Below are positions 24,703 through 34,225 of a stretch of DNA of 64,000 nt, one piece after another (the first letter of the stretch is position 1; each line of letters starts with the position of its first letter). Source of the stretch: Acidobacteriota bacterium (GTDB taxonomy: Bacteria > Acidobacteriota > Terriglobia > Acidiferrales > UBA7541). The stretch covers positions 1 to 64,000 of the forward strand of contig JABCZK010000021.1 of NCBI GenBank assembly GCA_013289695.1. The letters are read 5' to 3'. The position numbers and the translations under genes were made by a program. Under the pieces are notes generated by a model that saw only the letters and a program-made list of their open reading frames with translations, was not told where the DNA came from and searched no databases.

Positions 24703-25244
24703 TGCGTCGTGACTAGAAGCTGTCTGAGAATCATTCGGCGGCGATGGGAAAGCGACGCTTCAGGGGTGAAAGAGTTTGGGTAAAAGCTCGGAATTCATCG
24801 TCTCAGCGGCTGAGCAGTTTGTGAAAGAAGTGTGAAGCTTTTGTAGCGGCGGTCCCGCTTTGCGGGACCGGCCGCTGCAAGATCAAAGGCAACGGCGTAA
24901 CGCAAATTCAAAGGGAACAGAGCCGGCGAGACGCCCACCTACCGGCCGGCCGGCGCTACCCTTCGATGCGGCACTGCCGCATCTCAGGATGAATCGCCCT
25001 GTGGGGCGATTCACAAAGCGAAAACCTGAGCTCAGGCGATTTCTTCTGCAGATTTGTTGGCGCTCGCGCGACGCCGTCATTTCGGTAGGCAAACAGGGCG
25101 ATTCGGATCGCGGATTATTGAGGTCGAGGGCGCTGCAGGCCCCAAGTTAAACTCCTCTAATCCTGGAACTTATGTGCAGTATCGCACATCGGGCAAATTC
25201 TCCAATATGTTGAAATGCGTCTCAGAGCTACGAGGAGACGCACA
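24703..25244. other. Intergenic region with repeats and a 6-6-6 dyad
   Basis: No gene is supported. A copy of the palindrome GGTCCCGC/GCGGGACC framed by GTAGCGGC and GCCGCTGC lies at 24843-24878, followed by a degenerate AGAGCCGGCGAGACGCC repeat near 24921-24960. A perfect dyad ATGTGC-N6-GCACAT at 25172-25189 lies 55 bases before the start of the GGDEF-EAL gene and could be an operator. Confidence 0.45.
24843..24878. repeat. Dispersed palindrome GGTCCCGC/GCGGGACC
   Basis: The unit GTAGCGGCGGTCCCGCTTTG and its mirror form one long imperfect palindrome. It matches the unit at 22579-22608 in the opposite orientation and is part of the intergenic repeat family of this genome. Confidence 0.6.
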
Positions 25245-27356
25245 ATGACCGCGCCTGCACTGCCCCCCAAAATACTACTGATCGAAAATGACCCGACCAC
25301 GGCCGAAACAATTCGCGCGGCACTCGCCACGTCCACCGCGGGTACGTTTGAGCTGGAATGGGTTCACCAACTCTCCGAGGGACTCGCACGCCTGAACGAT
25401 AAAGGAATTTCCGCCATCTTGCTCGATCTAAAACTACGTGATAGCGACGGGATGGATACGTTCGACAACGTGTTCAAGGTCGCGCAGGACATTCCGATTC
25501 TGGTCCTGGGATGCGTTGAGGACGAGGAACTGGGGAGACAGGCCGTGACGCGCGGCGCGCAGGACTACCTGCCGCCAGCGCACTGGGACAACTTTTCATT
25601 GCCGCGCGCGTTGCGCAACGCGATCGAACGCAAGGCCGTGGACGATGCGCTGTTTGCGGAAAGAGAACGGGCCATAGTCACGCTCAACTCGATTGGCGAC
25701 GCCGTTCTATGCACTGATACTTCGGGCCATATCACCTATCTTAACCTGGTGGCGGAGAGCATGACCGGGTGGGGACGCGAAGAAGCCACAGGCAAGCTCC
25801 TGGCGGAGGTCTTCCGCATTATTGACGGGCCATCACACAAGCCCGCGCGAGACCCCTTGGAGATGGCCGTCGAGCAAAACAAGACGGTGGGACTGACGGT
25901 GAATTGCGTGCTGATCCGGCGCGACGGATTCGAATCCGCGATTGAAGATTCAGCCGCGCCGATCCACGACCGCGCAGGCCGCATCGTCGGCGCGGTGATT
26001 GTGTTCCATGATGTGAGCGCGGCTCGCGCCATGTCGCAGCGAATGACGCACGCGGCGCAACACGACCTCGTTACCGATCTCCCCAATCGCTTGTTGCTCA
26101 ATGACCGAATCTCTCAGTCCATTTTCCTGGCTCGCCGCCAGAGAAGGTCGGTAGCGGTGATCTTTCTGGATCTGGATCACTTCAAGTACGTGAACGATTC
26201 GCTGGGGCATGCCGCCGGCGACAGGCTATTGCAGAGCGTTTCCGGCCGATTGGTGAGCAGTCTGCGCAGTTCGGATACTGTGAGCCGTCTGGGCGGAGAT
26301 GAATTCATCGTCCTGCTATCGGAGATCAGCCATCCCGCGGACGCGGCGAAGAGCGCGGTTAAAATTCTGCAAGCGCTCAGCGCGCCGCATTTCATCAAGA
26401 ACCAGGATCTGCATATCAATGCCAGCATCGGAATCAGCATCTTTCCGGACGACGGCGCAGATGCCGATACGTTGATTCAGAATGCGGATATGGCCATGTA
26501 CTGCGCCAAGGAAAGCGGACGAAACAACTACCAATTCTTCAAATCGGAAATGAATCAGAGGTCCGTGAAGCGCCAATCGCTCGAGGGCAGTTTGCGGGGG
26601 GCCCTGGAGCGGGAAGAGTTCGTGCTGCACTATCAGCCGAAGGTAAATCTGGAAACCGGTGAGATCACGGGAGTCGAAGCATTGATACGCTGGGCGCGGC
26701 CTGGCGAGGAAATCATGTTTCCGGGCCAGTTCGTGCCCATCGCCGAAGACCGCGGCCTAATCGTGGAAATTGGACGTTGGGTGCTGGGCGAGGCGTGCCG
26801 GCAAGCGCGCGCCTGGCAGGACTTGGGCCTGCCGCCACTGCCTGTTTCCGTGAACGTATCTGCCCTGGAGTTCCGCCATAAGGATTTCGTCGAGGGCGTC
26901 CGAACGGTACTGGCGGAAACGCACTTGGCGGCGCGCTATCTGGAACTGGAACTCACCGAAGGCGTCCTGATGGAGGATGCGCAATCCACAGTCGCCACGC
27001 TGCAAGAGCTAAAGACGATGGGCGTACACCTCGCCGTGGACGACTTCGGAACTGGCTATTCCAGCCTGAGCTATTTGCGGCAGTTTCCCATTGACGTGCT
27101 GAAAATTGACCAGTCCTTCGTCCAGGAGTTGAGTTCCGATCCGGATGGGTCGGCAATCGTGACGGCCATAATTGACATGGGAAGGAGCCTGCGCCACATG
27201 GTAATTGCCGAGGGCATCGAAACGGTGGAACAGAAGGCGAATCTTCAGGCCCGGCGTTGCGCGGAAGGGCAAGGCTATCTCTTCAGCCGGCCCGTGGCCG
27301 CGACCCAATTCGCCCAGCTACTGCGGACGGGCATAACAGAGCCACTCCTCAATTGA
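25245..27356 (+). CDS. REC-PAS-GGDEF-EAL c-di-GMP metabolism protein
   Basis: The 703-residue protein has a receiver domain (about 8-125; phospho-acceptor in LLDLKLRDSDG), a PAS domain (about 140-255), a GGDEF domain (about 270-430) and an EAL domain (about 445-690). GGDEF is intact in SRLGGDEFIVLL, with RSSD just upstream matching the RxxD inhibitory site. The EAL side is also intact (EALIRW, ELTEGVLM, DDFGTGYSS, KIDQSFV), so it may make or degrade c-di-GMP. The receiver lacks the usual Lys near its end (DYLPPAH). GAGGAG lies eight bases before ATG 25245, which fixes the start over the in-frame ATG at 25215. Confidence 0.94.
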   Translation: MTAPALPPKILLIENDPTTAETIRAALATSTAGTFELEWVHQLSEGLARLNDKGISAILLDLKLRDSDGMDTFDNVFKVAQDIPILVLGCVEDEELGRQAVTRGAQDYLPPAHWDNFSLPRALRNAIERKAVDDALFAERERAIVTLNSIGDAVLCTDTSGHITYLNLVAESMTGWGREEATGKLLAEVFRIIDGPSHKPARDPLEMAVEQNKTVGLTVNCVLIRRDGFESAIEDSAAPIHDRAGRIVGAVIVFHDVSAARAMSQRMTHAAQHDLVTDLPNRLLLNDRISQSIFLARRQRRSVAVIFLDLDHFKYVNDSLGHAAGDRLLQSVSGRLVSSLRSSDTVSRLGGDEFIVLLSEISHPADAAKSAVKILQALSAPHFIKNQDLHINASIGISIFPDDGADADTLIQNADMAMYCAKESGRNNYQFFKSEMNQRSVKRQSLEGSLRGALEREEFVLHYQPKVNLETGEITGVEALIRWARPGEEIMFPGQFVPIAEDRGLIVEIGRWVLGEACRQARAWQDLGLPPLPVSVNVSALEFRHKDFVEGVRTVLAETHLAARYLELELTEGVLMEDAQSTVATLQELKTMGVHLAVDDFGTGYSSLSYLRQFPIDVLKIDQSFVQELSSDPDGSAIVTAIIDMGRSLRHMVIAEGIETVEQKANLQARRCAEGQGYLFSRPVAATQFAQLLRTGITEPLLN

Positions 27357-27515
27357 GAGGGTGAAGGCGGTTGCATCGCAAGTTCTCTGAGCGGACGCGC
27401 GCAACCTGGCCCGATTGCCGCCAATGCTTGCGTGCAGTGCGAGCTAAAGCGCGTCCTGGGCTTCCATCCGTCCGCAACGGCCGGACCGTCGGAAATCGCT
27501 GCCTTTGCGAGTTTG

Positions 27516-28904
27516 CTAGTTTTCGAGGCCGAGGACGCGGATTTTATTTAGGAGGGTTTTGTAGGAGACGCCGAGTTTTTCGGCGGCGCGGGTTTTGTTC
27601 CATTTGGTGTCGCGCAGGGCGTCTTGAATTTTGAAGCGCTCCACGTGCTGCACGGCGCGTTGCGAGACTTCGTCGAGCGGACCTTCCCACAAAAATTGTT
27701 CGGCCAGCATGCCGCCAGGTAATTCCTCGACGGTCGGTTTCGAAGTGGGCAATTGCAGCGCACTCTCGTTGATTTCTGGGCCGTTGGCGAGGATCGCGGC
27801 GCGCTCGATGGCGTTTTGCAGTTCGCGCACGTTGCCGGGCCAGGAATAGGTGAGCAGGCGCGCGCGGGTCTGTTTGCCCAGTTGCAGGTCGGGTTTGCGG
27901 AATTCTCGGCGGAACTTCTCCAGAAAATATTCGGCCAGCAGCAGGACGTCGTCGCCGCGATCGCGCAGTGGCGGGATGGTGATGGGCACGGCGGAAATGC
28001 GGAAGAAGAGGTCTTCACGAAACGTTTTGTCCGCCACCGCCGCGCGCAAATCCTTGTTCGTGGCGGTTAGGATGCGCACGTTCACTTCAATTTCCTGCGT
28101 GCCGCCGACGCGCTCGAAGCGCTTTTCCTCCAGCACGCGCAGCAGCTTGCTCTGAATGGCCATGGGCAGCTCGCCGATTTCATCCAGAAATAAAGTGCCA
28201 CGATGCGCCAGCTCCAGCTTGCCGATTTTGCGCGCACCCGCGCCGGTGTAGGCGCCGCGCTCGTGGCCGAATAGCTCGTTCTCCACCAACCCCTCGGGAA
28301 TGGCCGCGCAATTCAGCGCCACAAAGGGATGATCCGCCCGTGGACTCATATGATGAATCGCGCGCGCAAAAACTTCCTTGCCCGTGCCGCTTTCGCCCAG
28401 CAGCAACACCGTGGAATCGGTCGCGGCGACGCGCTGGGTCATCGAGCTGGCATCTTTCATCGCCGGATGGTCGCCGACGATCCGCGGAAATCCGTAGCGC
28501 ACCGCGTACTCTTCGCGCAGCAACAGATTTTCGCGCAGCAATTCCTGCTGCTGCGCCGCGCGTTGCAAAAGCAATTTCAAATGGTCCAGGTCCACCGGCT
28601 TCTGGATGAAATCGAACGCGCCCTCTTTCATCGCCGTTACGGCTTCCTCCACCGAACCGTACGCCGTCATCAAAATCACCGGCAAAGTAGCTTCCACTTT
28701 CCGCGATTCGCGCAGGACGTCTAGGCCGGAACTTCCGGGAAGTTTTAAATCGGAGAGAACCAGCAGGTAGCGGCGCCCGCGCACTTTCTCGATGGCTGAA
28801 CTTCCGTCCGGAGCTTCTTCGACGGTGTAGCCCGCGCGTTCCAGCGCCTTGCGCAGCATCGCCCGCAATTCGGCTTTGTCTTCGACAAGGAGGATCGGTT
28901 CCAT
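27516..28904 (-). CDS. NtrC-family sigma-54-dependent response regulator
   Basis: The protein has a receiver domain (Asp52 in LVLSDLKLPG, Lys102 in IQKPVD), an AAA+ domain with Walker A GESGTGKE at 170-177 and Walker B GTLFLDEIGELP, and a C-terminal Fis-type helix-turn-helix (about 425-460). The sigma-54 contact loop reads GAYTGA (217-222) in place of the usual GAFTGA; this Phe-to-Tyr change is known in active family members. At 462 residues it is complete. It is the last gene of a minus-strand set with a secreted protein and a histidine kinase, which is probably its cognate sensor. Proximity to prepilin peptidase suggests a PilR-like role. Confidence 0.93.
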   Translation of the reverse strand: MEPILLVEDKAELRAMLRKALERAGYTVEEAPDGSSAIEKVRGRRYLLVLSDLKLPGSSGLDVLRESRKVEATLPVILMTAYGSVEEAVTAMKEGAFDFIQKPVDLDHLKLLLQRAAQQQELLRENLLLREEYAVRYGFPRIVGDHPAMKDASSMTQRVAATDSTVLLLGESGTGKEVFARAIHHMSPRADHPFVALNCAAIPEGLVENELFGHERGAYTGAGARKIGKLELAHRGTLFLDEIGELPMAIQSKLLRVLEEKRFERVGGTQEIEVNVRILTATNKDLRAAVADKTFREDLFFRISAVPITIPPLRDRGDDVLLLAEYFLEKFRREFRKPDLQLGKQTRARLLTYSWPGNVRELQNAIERAAILANGPEINESALQLPTSKPTVEELPGGMLAEQFLWEGPLDEVSQRAVQHVERFKIQDALRDTKWNKTRAAEKLGVSYKTLLNKIRVLGLEN

Positions 28905-28916
28905 GAAGGGAAATGA

Positions 28917-29633
28917 CTAGCGCGCCCAGCCGGGATCGCCGCCGGCCTTGCGCAGATCCAGTTCGGCGTCGGCAATGGCCTGCTGGTCCGCCTCGATGAC
29001 TTTCTTTTTGGCTTCGATCTTGTCCGTTTTCTCGTTGATGTCGTCGCGCGAATAGCCCTGCTGCATGCCTTTCACCGGGTCGTTGTAATACTGCACGTCG
29101 AGCACGCCCAGTTCGCGCTGCATCACGTCCAGATCCGCTTGGTCCTGCTCCAATTTCTTGCGCAGCTTTGCAAAACGTTCGCGCCAGGCGGATTCGCCCG
29201 CCGGCGCGGAAGGCTTGCCAGCCGCGGGCGCGCTGCCGTTGCCCGTGGCTGCATTCGTGCCGTCAGCGTTGTTCGCGGCGGCATTCTGTCCGACCGAGGA
29301 GACGCCGCCCTGCGTGGGAATATTGTCATTGGTGAAAACTCTTGGCGGCTTTGCGCCTGCCTGATCTTTCTTCTGTTCGCGCGCTTTGCGTGCAGCCGCT
29401 GCGAGCGGATCAGCCTGTGGCGGAGGACTCGCAACAGTGGATTGCCCGGGTGCCTGAGCCGCCGGCACTTGTGCCGCTGCGGGCGCCGCGGATGCCGGTG
29501 TAGAGGGAGCGGCTGATTGTTGTTGTGGCGGCTGATTCTGGCCGGGCTGTCCCTGGGCGCTCTGGAACGCGTACACGTGCCCCGATAACAATAGAAATGC
29601 CACGACAGCAGCGCACAATACGTCTCTACGCAT
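28917..29633 (-). CDS. Secreted coiled-coil protein of unknown function
   Basis: I do not recognise a named family. The 238-residue protein starts with a signal peptide (VLCAAVVAFLLLSGHVYA), then has a long Gln/Pro/Ala-rich low-complexity part (about 25-150) and a C-terminal helical domain (about 150-235) rich in Lys, Glu and Asp, typical of a coiled coil. It lies 12 bases upstream of the NtrC-type regulator gene and downstream of the histidine kinase, so the three are probably cotranscribed. An envelope-located partner of the two-component system is a reasonable guess from the position only. Confidence 0.7.
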   Translation of the reverse strand: MRRDVLCAAVVAFLLLSGHVYAFQSAQGQPGQNQPPQQQSAAPSTPASAAPAAAQVPAAQAPGQSTVASPPPQADPLAAAARKAREQKKDQAGAKPPRVFTNDNIPTQGGVSSVGQNAAANNADGTNAATGNGSAPAAGKPSAPAGESAWRERFAKLRKKLEQDQADLDVMQRELGVLDVQYYNDPVKGMQQGYSRDDINEKTDKIEAKKKVIEADQQAIADAELDLRKAGGDPGWAR

Positions 29634-29710
29634 GGGCTAACGCCTCCTCGGAGGACAGTGGAACGCCTGCAAGCCACCTCATAAGTGATCGGCCACAATC
29701 GAGAACTGCG

Positions 29711-29745
29711 GCTTCAGGGGCTGAAGCCCCGCCCTTCCGGGCCAG
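29711..29745. repeat. Dispersed repeat GGGGCTGAAGCCCC type
   Basis: The palindrome GGCTTCAGGGGCTGAAGCC is followed by CCGCCCTTCCGGGCCAGCC. It fills the gap between the histidine kinase gene and the secreted coiled-coil gene and resembles the other GC-rich intergenic palindromes here. Confidence 0.5.
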
Positions 29746-29773
29746 CCGCTTGCGAGATGGCTCTGCTCTGAGT

Positions 29774-31231
29774 TTAGATGCGGGCAGCGCGGGTGGCAAC
29801 CGTGGATGGTGTAGGGTCCTGCCGCAAAGGTAACCACAGCAGAAACTCGGCTCCGCCGCCCTGGCGGTTACGGCCCTCGATACTGCCGCCGTGTTGCAAC
29901 GCGACTTTCTGCACGACGGCGAGCCCCAAGCCGGTGCCTTCGGATTTGGTGGTGTAAAAGGGCAGGAAGATTTTCGGCAGGTCCGTCTCCGGAATTCCCG
30001 GGCCGTCGTCCGCGACGCAGATGCGCTGCCATTTTTTACCGGCCAATTCCTCGATGGTACCGGAAATCGTCACGCGCGGAGTCTTGCTGGCGGTCAGAGC
30101 GGATTCGGCACCGTTGCGCGCGAGGTTCAGCAGGGCCTGGCGCAGCAGCGCTTCGTCACCCGGCAAATCCTGGAACGTGCCTTCGAACTCGACAGCACAC
30201 TGCGGAATGGTTTCGTGCAACTCCTCCGCCACTTTTTCGACGACGGTTTGCATCGGCACCGTCTCGTAGCAAATTTCCAAGGGCTTTGCGAAGCGCAGGA
30301 ATTCGGTGACCACGTGCGTGAGCGCCCGAGTCTGTTCCAGAATGCGTTCGGAGGATTCGCGCACGTCACCGGGAGTCGTCTCGCTGCGAATCATCTGCGC
30401 ATAGCCGGAGATGGTGGCCAGCGAATTTTTGAATTCGTGCGCGATGCCCGCGGACATCTCGCCCAGCGCCGCGAGGTTTTCCTTCCAGCGGATTTGCTTT
30501 TGCAGCGCGGTCAATTCCGTCAGGTCGCTCATCAGACAGAGGGCGCCGCTGATCTTCATATCTTGCGCGGGCGCGTTCTTGGCATTGGGCGCATGGGGGG
30601 CATGGGCCAGGCCGTCTGCCGCGCCGGATTTGCCGGAAGCGCGCGCCGCGCGATAAATCGGTGAAATGGTCACGCCCAGATTGCGCACGGCGCCTTCGGG
30701 CGTGAGGTGTTCGATCTCGCCGCGCTGGAACGTCTTGCCGTCGCGGATGCAGGCAGTGAGCATCTGTGTCAGGTTCGATTCCGCGCCCAGGATTTCCTTA
30801 TACGAACGATAGCGCAACGCACGTATGCCCAACGCCTCTTCCGCGGCGGGGTTCGTTGAGCTGATCGCGCCGGTGGCGTTCACCAGCAGTAAACCAGTGG
30901 GCATATTGCGCGTCACTTCTTCCGTGAGCCGCTCGGATTCCTGCGCGCGTTCCTGCGCCAGCGAATGCAACCGAGCCAGTTCCTTTTCCTGCGTGCGCAG
31001 CTTTTCGATCACTCCCTGCATGGAGGCGGCCATGAACGCCGAGGGATTTTCGACGTCCGTCTTAGCCGTGGTCCAACTTTCCTTGTTCGCGCGCGCCTGG
31101 TCGCGCATGAATTTGCGCAGCAGGAATGCCGCGAACACGATGCCCGCGAACAGCACCACCAGCAGCGCCACGGCGAAGGCCATGTTGAAGGGCAGGGAAG
31201 CCGCGGATTGCGGATGAACCGGCGCGGTCAT
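29774..31231 (-). CDS. Sensor histidine kinase with PAS domain
   Basis: The 485-residue protein has one N-terminal membrane helix (about 17-38), a coiled-coil stretch, a PAS domain (about 105-240) and a kinase core. The H-box is SAGIAHEFKNSLATISGY with His265; N, G1, F and G2 boxes follow (NLARNGAESAL, DDGPGIP, FLPFYTTK, GTGLGLAV). The PAS domain has an Ala/Lys-rich insert of about 25 residues near 200-225. The HEFKNSL H-box is of the NtrB-like class, in keeping with the NtrC-type regulator gene two genes downstream on the same strand. This makes it the probable sensor of that pair. Confidence 0.92.
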   Translation of the reverse strand: MTAPVHPQSAASLPFNMAFAVALLVVLFAGIVFAAFLLRKFMRDQARANKESWTTAKTDVENPSAFMAASMQGVIEKLRTQEKELARLHSLAQERAQESERLTEEVTRNMPTGLLLVNATGAISSTNPAAEEALGIRALRYRSYKEILGAESNLTQMLTACIRDGKTFQRGEIEHLTPEGAVRNLGVTISPIYRAARASGKSGAADGLAHAPHAPNAKNAPAQDMKISGALCLMSDLTELTALQKQIRWKENLAALGEMSAGIAHEFKNSLATISGYAQMIRSETTPGDVRESSERILEQTRALTHVVTEFLRFAKPLEICYETVPMQTVVEKVAEELHETIPQCAVEFEGTFQDLPGDEALLRQALLNLARNGAESALTASKTPRVTISGTIEELAGKKWQRICVADDGPGIPETDLPKIFLPFYTTKSEGTGLGLAVVQKVALQHGGSIEGRNRQGGGAEFLLWLPLRQDPTPSTVATRAARI

Positions 31232-31274
31232 TGGAGATTCTCTTTCGGCATCTTCGTCAATTTCAATAATTCCA

Positions 31275-32120
31275 TCAGCGCACCAGCAGCAGAGACTGAT
31301 ACCAATTTACGAGCGGCGTGCCGAAAAAAACCACGAGTAACGCCCCGGCTCCCAGAAATGTGCCAAACGGCAATTCGTAGTCCGCATCCTTGCGGCGCGC
31401 CACAATAATCGCCACGCCCAGCACGCTGCCGAGCAGCGAACCCGCCAGAATCGTCAGCAGCGTTCGCTTCGCGCCCAGAAATGCCCCGGCCATCAGCATC
31501 ATCTTTACATCGCCCAGGCCCATGCCCTCGCGCCCGCGCAATCTGAAATACGCCTCGGACACTAGCCACAGCAAACCGCTGCCGACCGCCGCGCCCAGAA
31601 TCGCGTCCACCAGCGACAGCACCGGCGCCGGAGGAGGGTAGTCGAACAAATGATTCGCGATCCACAGCGCCGTGCCGTCCGTCGGCTTAGTGAACAGGCT
31701 GAAAATCAGCCCGATCGCGAGGCCGGTGAAGTTCACCACGTCCGGCAAGATGCGTTCGCGCAGGTCGGTGAACACCAGCACGACCATGATCGCCGAAAAC
31801 GCCGCCCACTTTCCCGTCTCGACGCTGGTTCCAAAGGCGTAGAGGCAGCCCAGGAACAATAGCCCGGTCAACAATTCGACCAGCGGATACATCGGCGAAA
31901 TTTTCGTCTTGCACCCGCGGCACTTACCGCCCAGCAGCAGATAGCTGAGCACCGGAATATTATCGTATGGACGGATCGCCTCGCCGCATTTTGGGCACGC
32001 CGACGGCGGCAGCGCGATGGACTTGCCCGACGGAATGCGCAGGATGCACACATTCAAAAAACTGCCGATGATCAGCCCGAACAGAAAGACAAAAATCCCG
32101 ATGAAAGTGGATAACGCCAC
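31275..32120 (-). CDS. pilD: Prepilin peptidase / N-methyltransferase
   Basis: The enzyme cleaves the leader of type IV prepilins and related pseudopilins at the inner membrane and methylates the new N terminus. The N-terminal block GSFLNVCILRIP is followed by two CxxC pairs (Cys42/45 and Cys67/70) that bind zinc. The two catalytic aspartates lie in FTDLRERILPD and GLGDVKMM. Seven to eight membrane helices and 281 residues are normal for the A24A family. It lies 43 bases upstream of the histidine kinase gene on the same strand, so pilus biogenesis and this two-component system are linked by position. Confidence 0.95.
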   Translation of the reverse strand: MALSTFIGIFVFLFGLIIGSFLNVCILRIPSGKSIALPPSACPKCGEAIRPYDNIPVLSYLLLGGKCRGCKTKISPMYPLVELLTGLLFLGCLYAFGTSVETGKWAAFSAIMVVLVFTDLRERILPDVVNFTGLAIGLIFSLFTKPTDGTALWIANHLFDYPPPAPVLSLVDAILGAAVGSGLLWLVSEAYFRLRGREGMGLGDVKMMLMAGAFLGAKRTLLTILAGSLLGSVLGVAIIVARRKDADYELPFGTFLGAGALLVVFFGTPLVNWYQSLLLVR

Positions 32121-32276
32121 ATCTCAATTCTGCACGAACGTTCGACGGCTCTCAAGCCGGCGCTTGGGCATCGTGCCCGACTGCTAACGCGGCTGTGCGG
32201 ACGGACAGATGAAAAGGGAAGGGTAGATGGAGCCCAAAGGCAGAGCCCTAGCGGCGCGCAGAAATCAGTGTTGCGA

Positions 32277-32301
32277 AAGTACTTTGTGGTGTAAAGTACT
32301 T
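32277..32301 (+). promoter_or_regulatory. Perfect 9-bp dyad (AAGTACTTT-N7-AAAGTACTT)
   Basis: The arms 32277-32285 and 32293-32301 are exact reverse complements and each is itself nearly palindromic (AAGTACTT). The site ends five bases before the GGAGG ribosome site of the ferritin-like gene at 32318, so a bound repressor would block transcription start. No regulator gene for it lies next door; a PadR protein is encoded 6 kb away. Confidence 0.6.
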
Positions 32302-32317
32302 CTCCGGAGGGTTCTAA

Positions 32318-33148
32318 ATGCCCGACTCAGACGATTCAGCCGTTTCGGAATCTGCGTCCTGGCGCCGCTACTTCCTCAGCCGTGCCGCCGCGTCGGACCC
32401 CCTGCCCTGGAATGATCCCACCGCACTCACGCGCGAGGAAGCGCAATGCATTCAAAGTTCCATCCAGCAGTTTCAGTTGGGCGAAGGCGCACGCGGCAGC
32501 CGCCTGCTCAAGCGCGGCCAGGACTTCGCGAACGCCACAGAGAATCCACATTTTGTTGATGCGCTCGCGCTATTCGTCAAAGAAGAGCAGCGCCACAGCG
32601 CCTGCCTGCTCCGCTTCATGCAGCGCGAGAGCATTCCAGCGGCCTTCAGCCACTGGGTGGATACGGTGTTCCGGCGCCTGCGCGTGCTCGCCGGATTGGA
32701 ATTGTCCCTGCGTGTGCTGCTCTCCGCGGAAATCATCGCCATCCCCTACTATCGCGCTCTCGGCGCAGCCACCCGATCACCGCTGCTGCAAGCCATTTGC
32801 AACCGAATCCTGGAGGACGAGGCTGCACACTTGCGTTTTCAGGCCTCCATGCTCTCTCGCATATCTGCCCGCCGACCCTTCTTCGCCGATCGTATCGTCA
32901 ACGGGATGCATCGGGTGTTTTTGCTGATTACGTGCGTTGTGGTGTGGTTCGAGCACGGTCGTGTCTTTCGCGCGTCAGGCTACGCGCGCGCCGGATTCTT
33001 GGCGGAAACATTCTGGGAATTCGACCGGTTGGAAAACGCCGTTGGACGTGGACCGCTGCTAGCCAGAATTCCAGAAGCGGAAGTGCAAGAGGAGCGCAGT
33101 GCAAGCCTTGCGCGCGCCGAAAACGTAACGGTGGAGAGTCGCGATTGA
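32318..33148 (+). CDS. Ferritin-like diiron protein
   Basis: The protein is all-helical and carries candidate diiron ligands: Glu and His in VKEEQRHSACL (about residue 90), Glu in LSAEIIAIPYY (about 133) and an EDEAAH block (about 168). This spacing is like that of ferritin-like oxygenase or reductase folds, not of iron-storage ferritin. It has no signal peptide; a hydrophobic stretch near 200-212 (VFLLITCVVVWF) may be a buried helix or a membrane contact. GGAGG lies seven bases before ATG 32318, with a strong dyad just upstream. It is unlike any gene next to it. The substrate is unknown; it might handle oxygen, peroxide or a lipid. Confidence 0.72.
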   Translation: MPDSDDSAVSESASWRRYFLSRAAASDPLPWNDPTALTREEAQCIQSSIQQFQLGEGARGSRLLKRGQDFANATENPHFVDALALFVKEEQRHSACLLRFMQRESIPAAFSHWVDTVFRRLRVLAGLELSLRVLLSAEIIAIPYYRALGAATRSPLLQAICNRILEDEAAHLRFQASMLSRISARRPFFADRIVNGMHRVFLLITCVVVWFEHGRVFRASGYARAGFLAETFWEFDRLENAVGRGPLLARIPEAEVQEERSASLARAENVTVESRD

Positions 33149-33277
33149 ACGCGGTTCTGAAGCGGTGGTGAACAACTTGGCGAGATAGTCCAGTAACGAT
33201 CCATCAGTGCGCCCATCCTTGAAAAACGCAAGAATGGGCTACTGGCAAATCTGACTGAAATCCCCGTCGGGAAAAAC

Positions 33278-33862
33278 CTACAGGATGTTAATCGAAAGGC
33301 GCACACCCGGGTGAAAGCGGTCGTACATGTAATACCCGCCGTCCGTGTACATGACGTACACGTCATCGTCATAGCCCCAGCCCACTGGCCAGGGCGCGCC
33401 GAATCCGAAGTTGTAGCCGCCATAAGCGAAACGGTGGCGGTCGTAGTCTCCGCGATTCACGTGGAAGCTGTGCCCACTGCCGAAACTAGCATTATAGTGC
33501 GCGTCTGAAATTCGCCCGTGCGCGCCGTTGCCAGCGTGGTTTTGCGCCGCCGCGTGCGATTGCGTCGCATGAGTCTGATTCGTAGCGGTGTGGCTTTGCG
33601 TCGAGCGCGCGGCCGTTTGCGTGTGCTCTTGCGCTGCGGGCTTGGCTGCTTGCGTGCGAGGCGCCGCCGCGTGTTGCGCCGCCGGCTTGGATTCCTGCGC
33701 GTGCTCTTGCTTTGCAGGCTGTGCGTGTTCCTGAGCGGGCTTGGCGGCCTGCGCATGTCCCGCCTCCGAATGTCCTTCTTGCCCCTTTTCTTGCCAGCCG
33801 TAAAGGGAAGCCGTGGTGCCGAAAAGGAAAAGCAGCGCGGTCATGGAGATAGCGTATTTCAT
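33278..33862 (-). CDS. Secreted His/Gln/Ala-rich protein
   Basis: I do not recognise a family. The 194-residue protein begins with a signal peptide (YAISMTALLFLFGTTASLYG). Residues about 25-115 are repetitive, with many units like QEHAQ, KPAQEHA and SHTATNQTH, giving a His-rich region that could bind metal. The C-terminal 75 residues are rich in Tyr, Gly and Asp (DRHRFAYGGYNFGFGAPWP, YVMYTDGGYYMYDRF) and look like a small beta domain. GAGG eight bases upstream supports ATG 33862. The gene lies between the two ferritin-like genes but on the opposite strand. Confidence 0.7.
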   Translation of the reverse strand: MKYAISMTALLFLFGTTASLYGWQEKGQEGHSEAGHAQAAKPAQEHAQPAKQEHAQESKPAAQHAAAPRTQAAKPAAQEHTQTAARSTQSHTATNQTHATQSHAAAQNHAGNGAHGRISDAHYNASFGSGHSFHVNRGDYDRHRFAYGGYNFGFGAPWPVGWGYDDDVYVMYTDGGYYMYDRFHPGVRLSINIL

Positions 33863-34174
33863 GAATTTCACCTCGAATGGAGATACAGATGAGTTTATTG
33901 TTTCGAGTGATGCGAATCTGTTCCAAACAGGACAGGTGCCAGCGGCGTCTGTCGAGTGATTCGCAGGCGAGAACCGCTCGCGACATTCTGCAAGTCACGG
34001 GTGGCGCCTGCGCCCCTCGTTCGTTCCGCATTCATCTCTCGTTCATCGCCTGCCGAGACAAGAAGCCGACAGCAATAGGACATTCATTTGATTTCCCCGT
34101 GACAAGCTTTTCCCCGCGGGCGCTTACCGTGCTGACTCCAGCCACGGCTTTCAATTCAACAAAAGAGGAGCGTC
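33863..34174. other. Intergenic region upstream of the second ferritin-like gene
   Basis: About 310 bases separate the divergent His-rich and ferritin-like genes. I see no gene, repeat or clear promoter. AAAGAGGAG precedes ATG 34175, the apparent original start of the next gene. Confidence 0.4.
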
Positions 34175-34225
34175 ATGGATAAAACCAAAGAATGAAAAAA
34201 TCGCAGGGTAAATCGCCGGTCGTTT

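Noticed and set aside
24860-25150. 96-codon plus-strand frame between ubiE and the GGDEF-EAL gene
   Set aside because: Most of it is repeat sequence and the rest is Arg-rich without any motif.
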